From contig NZ_JHXX01000019.1 in the NCBI RefSeq assembly GCF_000621605.1, positions 1 to 39,369 on the forward strand: DNA of 39,369 nt, written 5' to 3'. Shown here one piece after another: positions 7,359 through 15,863 of this stretch; the first letter of the stretch is position 1; every line of letters begins with the position of its first letter. The position numbers and the translations under genes were made by a program. The notes beneath the pieces were generated by a model that was not told the DNA's origin, ran no database searches, and saw only the letters and a program-made list of their open reading frames with translations. This stretch comes from Butyrivibrio sp. MC2021 (GTDB lineage: Bacteria > Bacillota > Clostridia > Lachnospirales > Lachnospiraceae).

Positions 7359-8515
7359 TCCTTAAAAAGGGTGTATATAAGCTCAATGATGAAGCAAATT
7401 TCAATTATCAGCTGAACCGTGTTATCAACTGGGATGGTGGCAGACTGGAGGATGTCCAAAAAGTTTCCGGCAAGATCCACAACAGTGACGATTGGAAAAG
7501 AGAACTTATCTTGCTCGGCGACGAAGCCATGAAAGAGGGCAGGACAGATAATGCCATTGCCTATTATCGAATGAGCGAGTTCTTCATGTATGACGGTGAT
7601 CCTGATAAGAGAAAGTACTATGAGAAGGCAACCAAGCTCTTTTACGAGTACTATGCAGATTTCTTTGAGGGAGAAAATCCAAGGATTGAAAGATATGATG
7701 TCCCCTATGAGAATGTGAAACTCCCTGTGATGCATGTGGTGCCTTATGGTGAGAGCAAGGGGACTATACTTATCCATGGCGGCAATGACAGCTATTTTGA
7801 GGAATTTCTTTTCACTGTCCTATATATGCAGGAACAGGGGTTTGAAGTCTACATGTTTGAAGGCCCCGGGCAGGGTGGCGTAATGCGCGTTCAGGGAATG
7901 CATTTCACCCATGAATGGGAGAAACCTGTTAAGGTAATCCTGGATTATTTCAAGCTTTCTGATGTGACTATCATAGGCATATCTCTCGGAGGTTATCTTG
8001 CCCCAAGAGCAGCGGCTTTTGACAAACGCATAACTAAAGTGGTTGCCTGGTCCATATTCCCATGCTTTCAGGATATTCTTGTGAGTATGCAACCACAAGG
8101 TACGCAGAGAGCATTCCATATCCTCATGAAGCTACATGCCCGTCCACTTCTTAATCTGGTATTTGGCAAAAAAGCTAAGAAATCTCCCATAATCGACTGG
8201 GGAATCAAGCATGGATGCTATGCCTATGAGGCAAAGGATGCATATAGTTATGCCAAGAAGCTGAAGCTATATGACATTGCACCCGTCGCAGATCAGATTA
8301 CGCAGGATATGCTGATTCTTGGGGCCAGTGGAGACCATTTCATTGATTACCACCTTATCGGAAAAGAAATCAACATGCTAAGGAATGTCAGAAGCCTTAC
8401 ATTTCGCCTGTTTACTGACAAGGAAGAAGCGGAAAATCATTGTAATGTGGGTAATGGGAAATTGGCTATAGATGAAATGCTTAGTTGGATTACACGTATT
8501 GGGAGTAAGGAATGA
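7328..8515 (+). CDS. Alpha/beta hydrolase with helical N-terminal domain (FrsA / dihydropseudooxynicotine-hydrolase-like)
   Basis: The 395-residue protein has a helical N-terminal region of about 130 residues and then a hydrolase core. The oxyanion region is TILIHGGNDS, the nucleophile elbow GISLGGYLAP, the acid GASGDHFID and the His AENHCNVGN. This layout matches the DUF1100/FrsA-like group that includes 2,6-dihydropseudooxynicotine hydrolase, which cleaves C-C or ester-like bonds. The gene overlaps its upstream neighbour by 31 nt; GAGGGGG lies about 14 nt before the ATG, a little far. It overlaps the glycosyltransferase start by 4 nt. Confidence 0.8.
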   Translation: MEKYDITRPVILKKGVYKLNDEANFNYQLNRVINWDGGRLEDVQKVSGKIHNSDDWKRELILLGDEAMKEGRTDNAIAYYRMSEFFMYDGDPDKRKYYEKATKLFYEYYADFFEGENPRIERYDVPYENVKLPVMHVVPYGESKGTILIHGGNDSYFEEFLFTVLYMQEQGFEVYMFEGPGQGGVMRVQGMHFTHEWEKPVKVILDYFKLSDVTIIGISLGGYLAPRAAAFDKRITKVVAWSIFPCFQDILVSMQPQGTQRAFHILMKLHARPLLNLVFGKKAKKSPIIDWGIKHGCYAYEAKDAYSYAKKLKLYDIAPVADQITQDMLILGASGDHFIDYHLIGKEINMLRNVRSLTFRLFTDKEEAENHCNVGNGKLAIDEMLSWITRIGSKE

Positions 8516-9753
8516 TTGTTACAGCTGTCGCAGTGGGAACCAGGGGAGATGTAAATCCTCTGGCAGAGCTTGGCGAGGAAATGACAAAAAGGGGACATGA
8601 GTTCCGGATACTGACATCGGAGGCTTTCCGTCCGCTCATAGAAAGTAAAGGCGTGACCTTCTTAAGGCTTGATACGGATGCAGATCATGTCATGAAATAT
8701 ATGGTTACAGACTATAAGACTAGCCTTGATTTTGTTAATGGGCTGTTTAAGCTTAAGAAAGAAAATCCGAGGTTCATGGAGCAGACCATTGATGCTATAA
8801 AAGGCTCTGACCTTGTAATGTATGGTACGTGCTCAGCTTTTGCAAGACATGCGGCTGAGTATCTTGGAATCAAATGTGCAAGATATTTTTACAGTCCGAT
8901 GGATCCGACCAGACAATACTCGCTTTATACTGATGATTTTAATTCGGACAAAGTGCTTAAAAGCTATGATGGACTATCGGATGGGATGAGCCTCATGACA
9001 ATGGTAGCTCTTAATAAATGGAGAAAGAGTGCAGGACTCTCAAAGTGGAAGATAAGCAGCAGATATACGGAACTTGATGGAAGAAAAGTACTTACTTTTT
9101 ATCCGACAAGTCCACTCCTTATGCCACTGGATCCTTCATGGGGAGACCATATACATGTGACAGGATACTGGTATCACCCGGAAGAGAGTATAAAAGATTA
9201 TGAAGAACCCAAGGAATTGACGGACTTTTTGACAGCGGGTGAGAAACCGATATTTGTAGCTTTTGGAAAGGCAGAGTCACCTGAACTTGCGAGACTACAG
9301 CTGCTGACATTAGATGCTTTAAAAAAGACCGGAATTCGTGCTGTCGTGCAGGCATACCAGATACCTAAAAAAGACAAGATAAATACTGACAAGTTGTTTT
9401 TTATAGATAACGTCCCATATGCTTATATCTTCGGAAAGGTGAGAGCAGTAGTGCATCATGGCGGAAACACTACAAATGGTCTGGGACTTAGGGCAGGGCT
9501 TCCAACACTGGTGATAGCACTGGCGCTTGACCAGTATTTTTATGGGAGAGTTGATCACAAACTCTGTTGTGGACCTAAACCATTGTACATAAGAAAGAGA
9601 TTATGTACTGCTGAAGAAATCTCAGATGCTCTACAAGACCTGGTCAGCGGGAAATATGATGTTACAACGCAGACTATTTCGGAACTGATAATGAAAGAAA
9701 ACGGTGTAATGGAGGCTGTTAAAGCAATAGAGGATTATATTTCAGAGGGGTAA
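8512..9753 (+). CDS. GT1/GT28-like glycosyltransferase (sterol/macrolide glucosyltransferase type)
   Basis: The 413-residue protein starts with VAVGTRGDVNPLAELGEEM, the N-terminal acceptor domain of UDP-glucosyltransferases that act on lipids, sterols or macrolides. The C-terminal donor site reads VVHHGGNTTNGLGLRAGLPT followed by a DQYFYG region, as in the HGG..T...GL..G.P......DQ family signature. It would transfer a sugar to a small hydrophobic acceptor at the inner membrane face. It shares an ATGA overlap with the upstream hydrolase, so it is co-translated. It is the only sugar-transfer enzyme in the cluster. Confidence 0.85.
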   Translation: MIVTAVAVGTRGDVNPLAELGEEMTKRGHEFRILTSEAFRPLIESKGVTFLRLDTDADHVMKYMVTDYKTSLDFVNGLFKLKKENPRFMEQTIDAIKGSDLVMYGTCSAFARHAAEYLGIKCARYFYSPMDPTRQYSLYTDDFNSDKVLKSYDGLSDGMSLMTMVALNKWRKSAGLSKWKISSRYTELDGRKVLTFYPTSPLLMPLDPSWGDHIHVTGYWYHPEESIKDYEEPKELTDFLTAGEKPIFVAFGKAESPELARLQLLTLDALKKTGIRAVVQAYQIPKKDKINTDKLFFIDNVPYAYIFGKVRAVVHHGGNTTNGLGLRAGLPTLVIALALDQYFYGRVDHKLCCGPKPLYIRKRLCTAEEISDALQDLVSGKYDVTTQTISELIMKENGVMEAVKAIEDYISEG

Positions 9754-9759
9754 ACGAGT

Positions 9760-10257
9760 ATGCTGTTAACTGTTTTTCTGGCGTTGGTTTTTTGCGTGGC
9801 GATTACACTTATGATGTTCTCAGCTGTGGCATTTATTCAGGATAAGAAGTTCTTTTCTTCAGCACCGAAGGAAGCACAGGCGGTGCTTCGTCATAGAGAC
9901 AAGGAACTTTTCTATGGGGCGAGGATAATTGGATGGACACTTATGATATTCAGCCTTCTGATGATACTTGGTGTTGGAGTGATTTCAATCTGGGATGGCT
10001 TCAGGAGTGGGTTCACGTTTGGGCAGTTCTTCTTCAGATTTGTTTTTATATTCACTGTCTATAAACTCTATGACATGATCTGTTTCGATTACTTTTTGCT
10101 GATTAAGTTTCATTTCTTTCAGTTTTATTATCCAGAGGTGGAAAATGTTTATAAGAATAGGAAGTATGGCTATAACATAAAGAGTCAGTTGCTGAAGCTA
10201 TTTATAATATTCCCGGCAGCGTCAGCTATTGTGGCCTGGATATGTACATTGTTTTAA
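9760..10257 (+). CDS. Small four-helix membrane protein, cluster family A (copy 1)
   Basis: The 165-residue protein has four hydrophobic helices: one at the N-terminus, two in the middle and one at the C-terminus. The third contains YDMICFDYFLL. Three other proteins in the window (12670, 13183, 17379) share the layout and the (Y/F)D-x3-(F/L/I)D pattern in helix 3, so I treat them as one family. I do not recognise the family. AGAGGGG precedes the start. It follows the glycosyltransferase by 6 nt. Confidence 0.7.
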   Translation: MLLTVFLALVFCVAITLMMFSAVAFIQDKKFFSSAPKEAQAVLRHRDKELFYGARIIGWTLMIFSLLMILGVGVISIWDGFRSGFTFGQFFFRFVFIFTVYKLYDMICFDYFLLIKFHFFQFYYPEVENVYKNRKYGYNIKSQLLKLFIIFPAASAIVAWICTLF

Positions 10258-10277
10258 GAAACGTGGAGGAGGCAGAT

Positions 10278-10970
10278 ATGTCTGACAGGAAAACTGAGAT
10301 AAAGAGTGCGTATAAGAGTCTGGGAAAGGCTCACGGCTTTTATGATGGGATGATGACCTGCAGTACCTTTATGGGCAGGTTAGTCACAAAACTTGTGTGG
10401 AACATGGACAGAGAGGATGCGCTGGAATATCAGGCGAGAGCTTTTGAGATGATACCTGCAGACTTTTCAGGGAAACTACTTGAGGTTCCGGTGGGCACCG
10501 GTGTCCTTTCAATGCCGGTTTGGAAAACGCTTCCGAACGCAGACATTACATGCCTTGATTATTCGGAAAACATGATGGCATCTGCATCTCAAAGAGCAGA
10601 TGAAATGCGGATAAAGAACATAGTATTTAAGCAGGGGGATGTGGGAAATCTTCCTTTTGAAGACAGTACATTTGATGCGGTTGTTTCGCTGAATGGTTTT
10701 CACGCATTCCCGGATAAAGAAGCTGCTTATAAGGAGACATTCAGAGTTCTCAAACCAGGTGGCATTTTTACCGGATGCTTTTATGTAGAAGGCGCCAACA
10801 CACATACTGATAAGATGATAGACAGGTTTTACATAAAAAGCGGATTCTTCACAAGACCGTTCGAAACAGTAGAGTCTCTGGAGAAGCGACTCAAGGGACT
10901 GTACATTGAAGTCAATGTTACAAATGTTGAGAGCATTGCGGTATTCCAGTGCAGAAAGAAGGAGCTATGA
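10278..10970 (+). CDS. Class I SAM-dependent methyltransferase
   Basis: The 230-residue protein has motif I LLEVPVGTGVLSMPVW, the acidic loop TCLDYSENMMASA, and motif III-like VLKPGGIFTGCFYVEG, typical of Methyltransf_11. The start is 10278, with GGAGGAGG upstream; an in-frame ATG at 10242 lies inside the previous gene without a ribosome site. It ends in an ATGA overlap with the next hydrolase gene. The substrate is unknown. It is similar in type to the two methyltransferases at the head of the cluster, but not a close copy by eye. Confidence 0.85.
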   Translation: MSDRKTEIKSAYKSLGKAHGFYDGMMTCSTFMGRLVTKLVWNMDREDALEYQARAFEMIPADFSGKLLEVPVGTGVLSMPVWKTLPNADITCLDYSENMMASASQRADEMRIKNIVFKQGDVGNLPFEDSTFDAVVSLNGFHAFPDKEAAYKETFRVLKPGGIFTGCFYVEGANTHTDKMIDRFYIKSGFFTRPFETVESLEKRLKGLYIEVNVTNVESIAVFQCRKKEL

Positions 10971-11905
10971 GCATTAAATATGAGATCCTTAAGCGGGTAG
11001 TGAAAGCCGCGGGTTTAAAGAAGATGTGGGATGGAAAAACTGCTGAGGAGATTGTTGCAGCAAAGAAAAAGGAAAATGCAAAGAACCAGATTCCTGAGCT
11101 TAAAGATCCTGAGTTTGATATAGACCGGATCAAGGTGATGGGATTTACGGTGATCAGGATGAAGCATAAAGCTAAGGCATCTCACGCTAATCTCTTTATC
11201 ATCGGTGGCGGAATGGTAATGGCACCAAGACCTGACGCTGTCAAGAAAGCACTCCGTTTTGCCAAGGAAACAGGAGTGGATGTGTACGTGCCTTACTATC
11301 CCCTTTGCACGGATTATCCCCTTACCAAAGCATATGCAATGATCCATGAGACATATAAAGAGATGCTAAAGGACTATGACGCTGGGAACATCTCGGTTCT
11401 AGGTACATCATCAGGCGGTAATCTTGCGCTGGGAATGGTTCCATACATCAATGACGGGCATGATGATACACCGATGCCTGGCTATATTCTTGCCATTTCA
11501 CCCGGAACCTGCGTTGAAACAGATGAAGAGTGGGAGCGGATGCTGAAGCTTAATAAAAAAGATGTGGCAATTCCGGCAAGCTATATGAGAACCGCTGTGG
11601 ATATCATGAGACATGGCGATTTGTCAGTTCCTGAATACATGATATGGCTTCAAAAGGCCGATTTTACCAATTGTCCGCAAGTGACTTTTGTTTATGGCTC
11701 CGAAGAAACGTTGTATGCCTGCGCTCCATCTTTCGAAAAAGTCATGCAAAAATATGGAGTGGATTATGAGATGATCGTAGGCGAAGGCATGTTCCACTGC
11801 TATCCGGCATTCCCAATAGTGAAAGAGGCCAAGGAAGGCTGGGATAAGATGGTGGATTTAATCAGAAATACTACAAAACAGGGGAGTATAAAAAATGCAA
11901 TTTGA
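10967..11905 (+). CDS. HSL-family alpha/beta hydrolase (steryl-acetyl-hydrolase-like)
   Basis: The 312-residue protein matches the Abhydrolase_3/hormone-sensitive-lipase group. The oxyanion motif is changed from HGGG to IIGGGMVM, the nucleophile elbow is GTSSGGNLAL, the acid is probably in YGSEETLY and the His in EGMFHCYP. Such enzymes remove short acyl groups from alcohols or amines. The ATG at 10967 overlaps the methyltransferase stop (ATGA) and has GAAGGAG just before it; the in-frame GTG at 10949 is less likely. The lost HGGG histidine is unusual but tolerated in some relatives. Confidence 0.8.
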   Translation: MSIKYEILKRVVKAAGLKKMWDGKTAEEIVAAKKKENAKNQIPELKDPEFDIDRIKVMGFTVIRMKHKAKASHANLFIIGGGMVMAPRPDAVKKALRFAKETGVDVYVPYYPLCTDYPLTKAYAMIHETYKEMLKDYDAGNISVLGTSSGGNLALGMVPYINDGHDDTPMPGYILAISPGTCVETDEEWERMLKLNKKDVAIPASYMRTAVDIMRHGDLSVPEYMIWLQKADFTNCPQVTFVYGSEETLYACAPSFEKVMQKYGVDYEMIVGEGMFHCYPAFPIVKEAKEGWDKMVDLIRNTTKQGSIKNAI

Positions 11906-12662
11906 AGAAATTGGGAATATGTCAGGAAAGACGCTTATGCTGCTTCCCGGGACATGCTGTGACTGGCAGACAAACTTTGGAACAGTAATCGATAGGTTAT
12001 CAGAGAAATATCATCTTATATGCGTGAACTATGATGGGTTTGATGGAAGTGATGGTATCTTTCCTGATATGATTACGGTAACAGAGAAAATCGAGAAATA
12101 TATCTGTGAGAAGCATAATGGCAGGCTTGATGGAGCTATTGGATCTTCTCTTGGTTCAAGTTTTGTGGGTCAGCTTGTTATGAGAAAGAACGTGCATATA
12201 GATCATGCTATCTTTGGCAGTCCTGACCTTGATCAGAGCGGGCCGGTATCAGCAAAACTCCAGTCAATGCTTGTTGTGCCTCTTTTAACAAGCTTTACAG
12301 GCAGTGAAAAGAAACGGAATAAATCCAAAGAAAAGCTGAAAAAAATCTTTGAAATGGATGATGAAAATGCTGAGAAATTCATGAACTGTTTTTCCAAGTT
12401 TAATCCCCGGTCCATAAAGAATGAGTATTACACAGACCTCCTGACCCATCTTAGGGATGATATCAATGTTGAACATACAAGAGCTCATTTTATCTATGCC
12501 AACAAAATGGGTGAGAAGTATCTTGAACGCTATAAGAAGTACTTCCATGATCCTGACATCAGAGAGTTCAACATGCAGCATGAGCAGTGGCTGTTCGGTG
12601 GGAAAGAATACGCAGAACCTGTGCTGAAAGCTATAGATGAATTTATGGTAATGACAGTTTGA
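11895..12662 (+). CDS. Alpha/beta hydrolase
   Basis: The 255-residue protein has an alpha/beta hydrolase N-terminal half: LMLLPGTCCDWQ (oxyanion region), then the nucleophile elbow AIGSSLGSS (residues about 80-88). A late conserved His could lie in MQHEQW. Overall similarity is to the hydrolases at 6579 and 17874, so the three may be paralogs. The start overlaps the upstream gene by 11 nt and has GGGGAGT before it. The substrate is unknown. Confidence 0.75.
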   Translation: MQFEEIGNMSGKTLMLLPGTCCDWQTNFGTVIDRLSEKYHLICVNYDGFDGSDGIFPDMITVTEKIEKYICEKHNGRLDGAIGSSLGSSFVGQLVMRKNVHIDHAIFGSPDLDQSGPVSAKLQSMLVVPLLTSFTGSEKKRNKSKEKLKKIFEMDDENAEKFMNCFSKFNPRSIKNEYYTDLLTHLRDDINVEHTRAHFIYANKMGEKYLERYKKYFHDPDIREFNMQHEQWLFGGKEYAEPVLKAIDEFMVMTV

Positions 12663-12669
12663 GGGTAAT

Positions 12670-13164
12670 ATGGGGGTAACTATGGTTCTAATATTAGAGT
12701 GCATTGTGGTTTGCTTTATACTATTTCTCACCTGTGTAGTTGTTATAGCAAATGGAACAGAACAGGGAGCTTTTTTATATGAAAAAGATGTACAGGATCG
12801 CGTCGTAGAGATGGGACTTATAACAAAGGCACAGATCGATAAGAACTGTAAATTATTCAAGATAGGCACACTTACAGTGATGATTGCTTTTGTGCTGTGG
12901 TCAGTTTATGGCATCAATGGAGCAAGAGGATTTATAGTGCCATTTCTCCAAATATATGCTATGACAATGGCAGAAGGACTATTCGACAGATTCTTTATTG
13001 ATTGGTATTGGGTGGAGCATACAAAAGCCTGGACGATTCCGGGAACCGAAGATCTAAGGCCTTACATCCCCAAAAAGACGAAGATTGTGAAGTGGCTGAT
13101 TACGATTGTAGGCAATCCTATTATTGCAGCTGCACTGGCAGGGATTATGATGGTCGTATTATGA
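12670..13164 (+). CDS. Small four-helix membrane protein, cluster family A (copy 2)
   Basis: The 164-residue membrane protein belongs to the same family as the genes at 9760, 13183 and 17379. It shares with the 17379 product a soluble loop after helix 1 (Y-x-K-x-V-Q-x-R...GLITK), the helix-3 motif FDRFFIDWYWVEH and a KAW-x-IPGTED segment before the last helix. GAGGGTAAT precedes the ATG; an alternative ATG at 12682 follows a G-run. No known function was recognised. Confidence 0.7.
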   Translation: MGVTMVLILECIVVCFILFLTCVVVIANGTEQGAFLYEKDVQDRVVEMGLITKAQIDKNCKLFKIGTLTVMIAFVLWSVYGINGARGFIVPFLQIYAMTMAEGLFDRFFIDWYWVEHTKAWTIPGTEDLRPYIPKKTKIVKWLITIVGNPIIAAALAGIMMVVL

Positions 13165-13182
13165 GGGAGGGAAGCAGGTAAC

Positions 13183-13689
13183 ATGGTTTGGTATGTATTG
13201 GTAATTGAAGCGATAGTATTTGCAGTATTATTTACAACAATTCTTTTTGTGTCTTTTCATGGGGAAAAAATGTACAGTCCGGCATGTATCCATAATTACC
13301 CGCCTGATATTCAAGAAGAATACTTCAAAACACATGAAAGAGTGGATGTTTCATATAAATCAAAAAAGGTAGTACTGGCGAAGTCCTGTGGAATAATCAT
13401 GTTTACAGTTATTCTTACCATATGCGCGAAGCTTGCCGGGGCAGTTACATTTTGGCAGGGATTCGCGATCGCTTTTGGACTCATGGTATGGATTGGAGCC
13501 TATGACACACTTTTTCTGGACTGGGTGCTATTTGCAAATATGAAAATGTTCAGGCTGGAAGGAACAGAGCACATGGACAAGGCTTACCATCAGAAGTGGT
13601 TTCATTTAAAAGGTGCTATATTCCCGGGGATGTTGTTTGCACTGATTCCGGCAGCGATTGTAGGACTGTTCATAAGTTTGATGGGTTGA
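13183..13689 (+). CDS. Small four-helix membrane protein, cluster family A (copy 3)
   Basis: The 168-residue protein has the family A layout. The loop after helix 1 contains YPPDIQEEYFKTHERV, helix 3 carries YDTLFLDWVLF, and the segment before helix 4 is FRLEGTEHMDKAYHQ, which parallels the IPGTED segment of copy 2. It immediately follows copy 2, so the two are probably tandem duplicates. It is the last gene of the first transcription unit; about 150 nt with an operator follow. Confidence 0.7.
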   Translation: MVWYVLVIEAIVFAVLFTTILFVSFHGEKMYSPACIHNYPPDIQEEYFKTHERVDVSYKSKKVVLAKSCGIIMFTVILTICAKLAGAVTFWQGFAIAFGLMVWIGAYDTLFLDWVLFANMKMFRLEGTEHMDKAYHQKWFHLKGAIFPGMLFALIPAAIVGLFISLMG

Positions 13690-13755
13690 ATAAGAAAAGA
13701 GCTTTATGTATGACCTCGTAAGAGAATAACAAACGGAAATATTTTTTTGAGAGAA

Positions 13756-13771
13756 GTTAGCATCAACTAAC
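13756..13771. promoter_or_regulatory. Palindromic operator GTTAGCATCAACTAAC (site 4)
   Basis: This site has 5-bp perfect outer arms (GTTAG/CTAAC) and lies 73 nt before the start of the second unit (13844). A TTGAGA hexamer overlaps its left side and AT-rich -10 candidates follow, but no pair has ideal spacing. Confidence 0.6.
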
Positions 13772-13843
13772 AATTAGTAGTATCATGAAATATAGCGAAG
13801 ATCCGATATGAAATGAGTTTTTTTGATGGGGAGAAAATGAAAG

Positions 13844-14458
13844 ATGTCAGAAAAGGCAGAACAGATTATGAAAAAGAAAGGCTTTATAAAGGCTGAGATG
13901 GATAAGGTTTTTCCTAAGGACCAAAGTAATAAACTCTGGAACGATGCCATATTAAAGCTTTCGGAGATTCTTGATAAGTATAAGTCATTGCCTGAAGGGG
14001 TACATAATCATACTGACAGTAGAATATTTCCTTCTTCGGCTATCTATTTGACAATAAAACCAATACTGGGCGAGGATAGGGCATTTAAAGTCATTGAGGA
14101 TGCTGCTGTTGTGGGATGTACAGGGATTCAGGCCAAATTGACCAAGCTGATGAGGGTTCCCGGAATGAAGGAATTATTTGTTAAAATGTGGGACCCATTG
14201 ACCAAGAAAATATTTGGGCCTACTTGCGGATTTCAGAATGTCTTTTACCCTAACAAAAAGGGCGAATACAAGATGGATATAACACAGTGCCCATATAATA
14301 GATATTTTACGGAACTTGGCTGCCCTGAGCTCACAAAGATATTCTGCGGAAATGATGACAGGATCTATGGCAATCTTCCGGGACTTGAGTTCATCAGGAC
14401 AGGAACACTGGGCAGAGGCGCTGATAAGTGTGATTTTTACTTGAGGATAAAGAAGTAA
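13844..14458 (+). CDS. ATC hydrolase-like protein (copy 2)
   Basis: The 204-residue protein is the clearest of the three PF14196-like members. Its C-terminal part reads DITQCPYNRYFTELGCPEL, then IFCGNDDRIYG, and near the end FIRTGTLGRGADKCDF. The four ordered cysteines and the acidic residue after the third suggest a metal or thiol site. The ATG at 13844 follows GGGGAGAAA; a nearer ATG is out of frame. It heads the second transcription unit, behind operator site 4. The thiazoline substrate is inferred from the family name only. Confidence 0.8.
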   Translation: MSEKAEQIMKKKGFIKAEMDKVFPKDQSNKLWNDAILKLSEILDKYKSLPEGVHNHTDSRIFPSSAIYLTIKPILGEDRAFKVIEDAAVVGCTGIQAKLTKLMRVPGMKELFVKMWDPLTKKIFGPTCGFQNVFYPNKKGEYKMDITQCPYNRYFTELGCPELTKIFCGNDDRIYGNLPGLEFIRTGTLGRGADKCDFYLRIKK

Positions 14459-14473
14459 CGGAGAGCAGTCTGT

Positions 14474-15061
14474 ATGAGTAATACTCTGGAGAAATCCTAT
14501 ATATTCAAGCAATTTTACGTTGAATTGGTAGATAAACACGGAACATCCAAGGCAAAAGATATCTGGAATTACGCTGAAAGCGAATTTATCAGATTGAAGA
14601 ATGCTGAACCATCCGCAGATAAGGCGAGTGTGTCATATGTCTTTCCAGCAGTAGCACTGTATCGTTCAGTTGAGCATTTCTATCCCGGAGAAGCTTTGGC
14701 TGTTACAAGAGGCTTTGGAACAAAGATGGGACGCAGACTACAGGGTATCTTTCGGAGAATCACAGCGATTCCTGGTATCCCTTATCTCATGTGGAAGAGG
14801 ATGGATAGAATTGCTGCAAAACTGAGCGATGGATATGAAATAAAGAACCTTAAAGTTACCAAAGAACAGTGCTTTATGGATGTGGTAAGCTGTCCTCTTT
14901 ATGATAAGGCGCGGGAACTTGGTACTCCGGAAGCTGTTCAGATGATCTGCTGCATGGATAAAGAATACATGAACGGCTTCAGGGGAGTTGATTATAAACG
15001 GACTAAATCGGTGGCTGAAGGTGATGACTGTTGTGACTACAGGCTCACAAAGTCATTGTAA
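14474..15061 (+). CDS. ATC hydrolase-like protein (copy 3)
   Basis: The 195-residue protein aligns by eye with its upstream neighbour. A central PAVALYRSVEHF corresponds to the neighbour's SAIYLTIKP segment, and the cysteine-rich C-terminus runs VVSCPLYDKARELGTPEAV, then ICCMDKEYMNG, then GDDCCDYRL. The second Cys of copy 2 is replaced by Thr here, so the two copies may have different substrates or be subunits of one heteromer. It lies 15 nt downstream of copy 2. Confidence 0.75.
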   Translation: MSNTLEKSYIFKQFYVELVDKHGTSKAKDIWNYAESEFIRLKNAEPSADKASVSYVFPAVALYRSVEHFYPGEALAVTRGFGTKMGRRLQGIFRRITAIPGIPYLMWKRMDRIAAKLSDGYEIKNLKVTKEQCFMDVVSCPLYDKARELGTPEAVQMICCMDKEYMNGFRGVDYKRTKSVAEGDDCCDYRLTKSL

Positions 15062-15071
15062 GGGGGAGAAA

Positions 15072-15758
15072 ATGAAGAATCTTACATCAAGACAGAAGAT
15101 CATGTTCGGGGTATATTCGATGATATTGGCGATTATAGGAGATTATCTCCTTGGCTACGGTACATTTAGTACGTCCAGTTCACCGGATGCCTATATGGGA
15201 GTTGAATGGAGCGTAGCTCCTGACTGGAGATATGCAGTATCGTCCATTCTCGGATTTGCTTGCGCAACCCTGTTTGCTGTGGCTGCTGTTGAACTTCTTA
15301 GGGTTATGGAAAAGAAATATCACCTTAATGATTCTAAGCTGTTTGGCCTTTTCAAGATTGCAAACTGGAGCGGAATACTTTATTTTGCTTTCATCCACAT
15401 AGGTATATGCATGCTCCCTGTTGTGTTTAATGCAGGAATGGCTGCTACAGGCGATGTGAAAACTTCTGCTGATATGGTGTTCAGAGTATTGAAAAGTATT
15501 GCAGTTCCCATGGGCATCGGATTTGTAGTATGCGATGTTTTCGTTACAATTGCCTGGATTGGAATGGTGTTTAAGAAAATGATTCCTGTGAAAAAGGCTG
15601 CATTTATTTGTTGCCCGGTGATTACCTCAATATTAGGGCAGCTCATGAATTACATTTCTGAAGGTCTAGATTCCGGTTTCGAGTCTTTTGGATGGCTGCT
15701 CATGTATCTGGTCTGTGCGTTAAGCCTGGTAGACAAGGATGAGAGGGAATGGATATAA
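15072..15758 (+). CDS. Six-helix membrane protein, cluster family B (DUF6796-like, copy 1)
   Basis: The 228-residue protein has about six hydrophobic helices, beginning with IIGDYLLGYGTF and a small glycine-rich turn. The same opening (VGDVLIGYGMHD) and overall layout occur in the 16663 product, so they are paralogs. From memory this resembles the clostridial DUF6796 family, which I cannot verify here. The true start is 15072, with AAGGGGGAGAAA before it; the same frame is open upstream, but only inside the previous gene. It is the last gene of the second unit. Confidence 0.65.
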   Translation: MKNLTSRQKIMFGVYSMILAIIGDYLLGYGTFSTSSSPDAYMGVEWSVAPDWRYAVSSILGFACATLFAVAAVELLRVMEKKYHLNDSKLFGLFKIANWSGILYFAFIHIGICMLPVVFNAGMAATGDVKTSADMVFRVLKSIAVPMGIGFVVCDVFVTIAWIGMVFKKMIPVKKAAFICCPVITSILGQLMNYISEGLDSGFESFGWLLMYLVCALSLVDKDEREWI

Positions 15759-15791
15759 GAAGTAACGGCAGAAACTAAAGGACATGCCCTA

Positions 15792-15820
15792 TAGACAGAA
15801 GGGAAAGAGAATATTATAAT
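15792..15820 (+). promoter_or_regulatory. Sigma-70-type promoter of the third unit
   Basis: TAGACA at 15792-15797 and TATAAT at 15815-15820 are separated by exactly 17 bp. The palindrome at 15826-15841 starts 6 bp after the -10, over the expected start site. This is a classic repressor layout. Confidence 0.75.
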
Positions 15821-15825
15821 TTTAA

Positions 15826-15841
15826 GTTAGCATAGGCTAAC
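15826..15841. promoter_or_regulatory. Palindromic operator GTTAGCATAGGCTAAC (site 5)
   Basis: This site has 6-bp arms (GTTAGC/GCTAAC) around ATAG. It covers the predicted transcription start of the unit that begins at 15864. Of the five sites it is the best placed relative to a recognisable promoter. Confidence 0.75.
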
Positions 15842-15863
15842 ATATATAAAGGAGGAGTGGACA

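Noticed and set aside
12285..12869. 194-codon open frame on the minus strand
   Set aside because: It spans two well supported plus-strand genes and has no start context.
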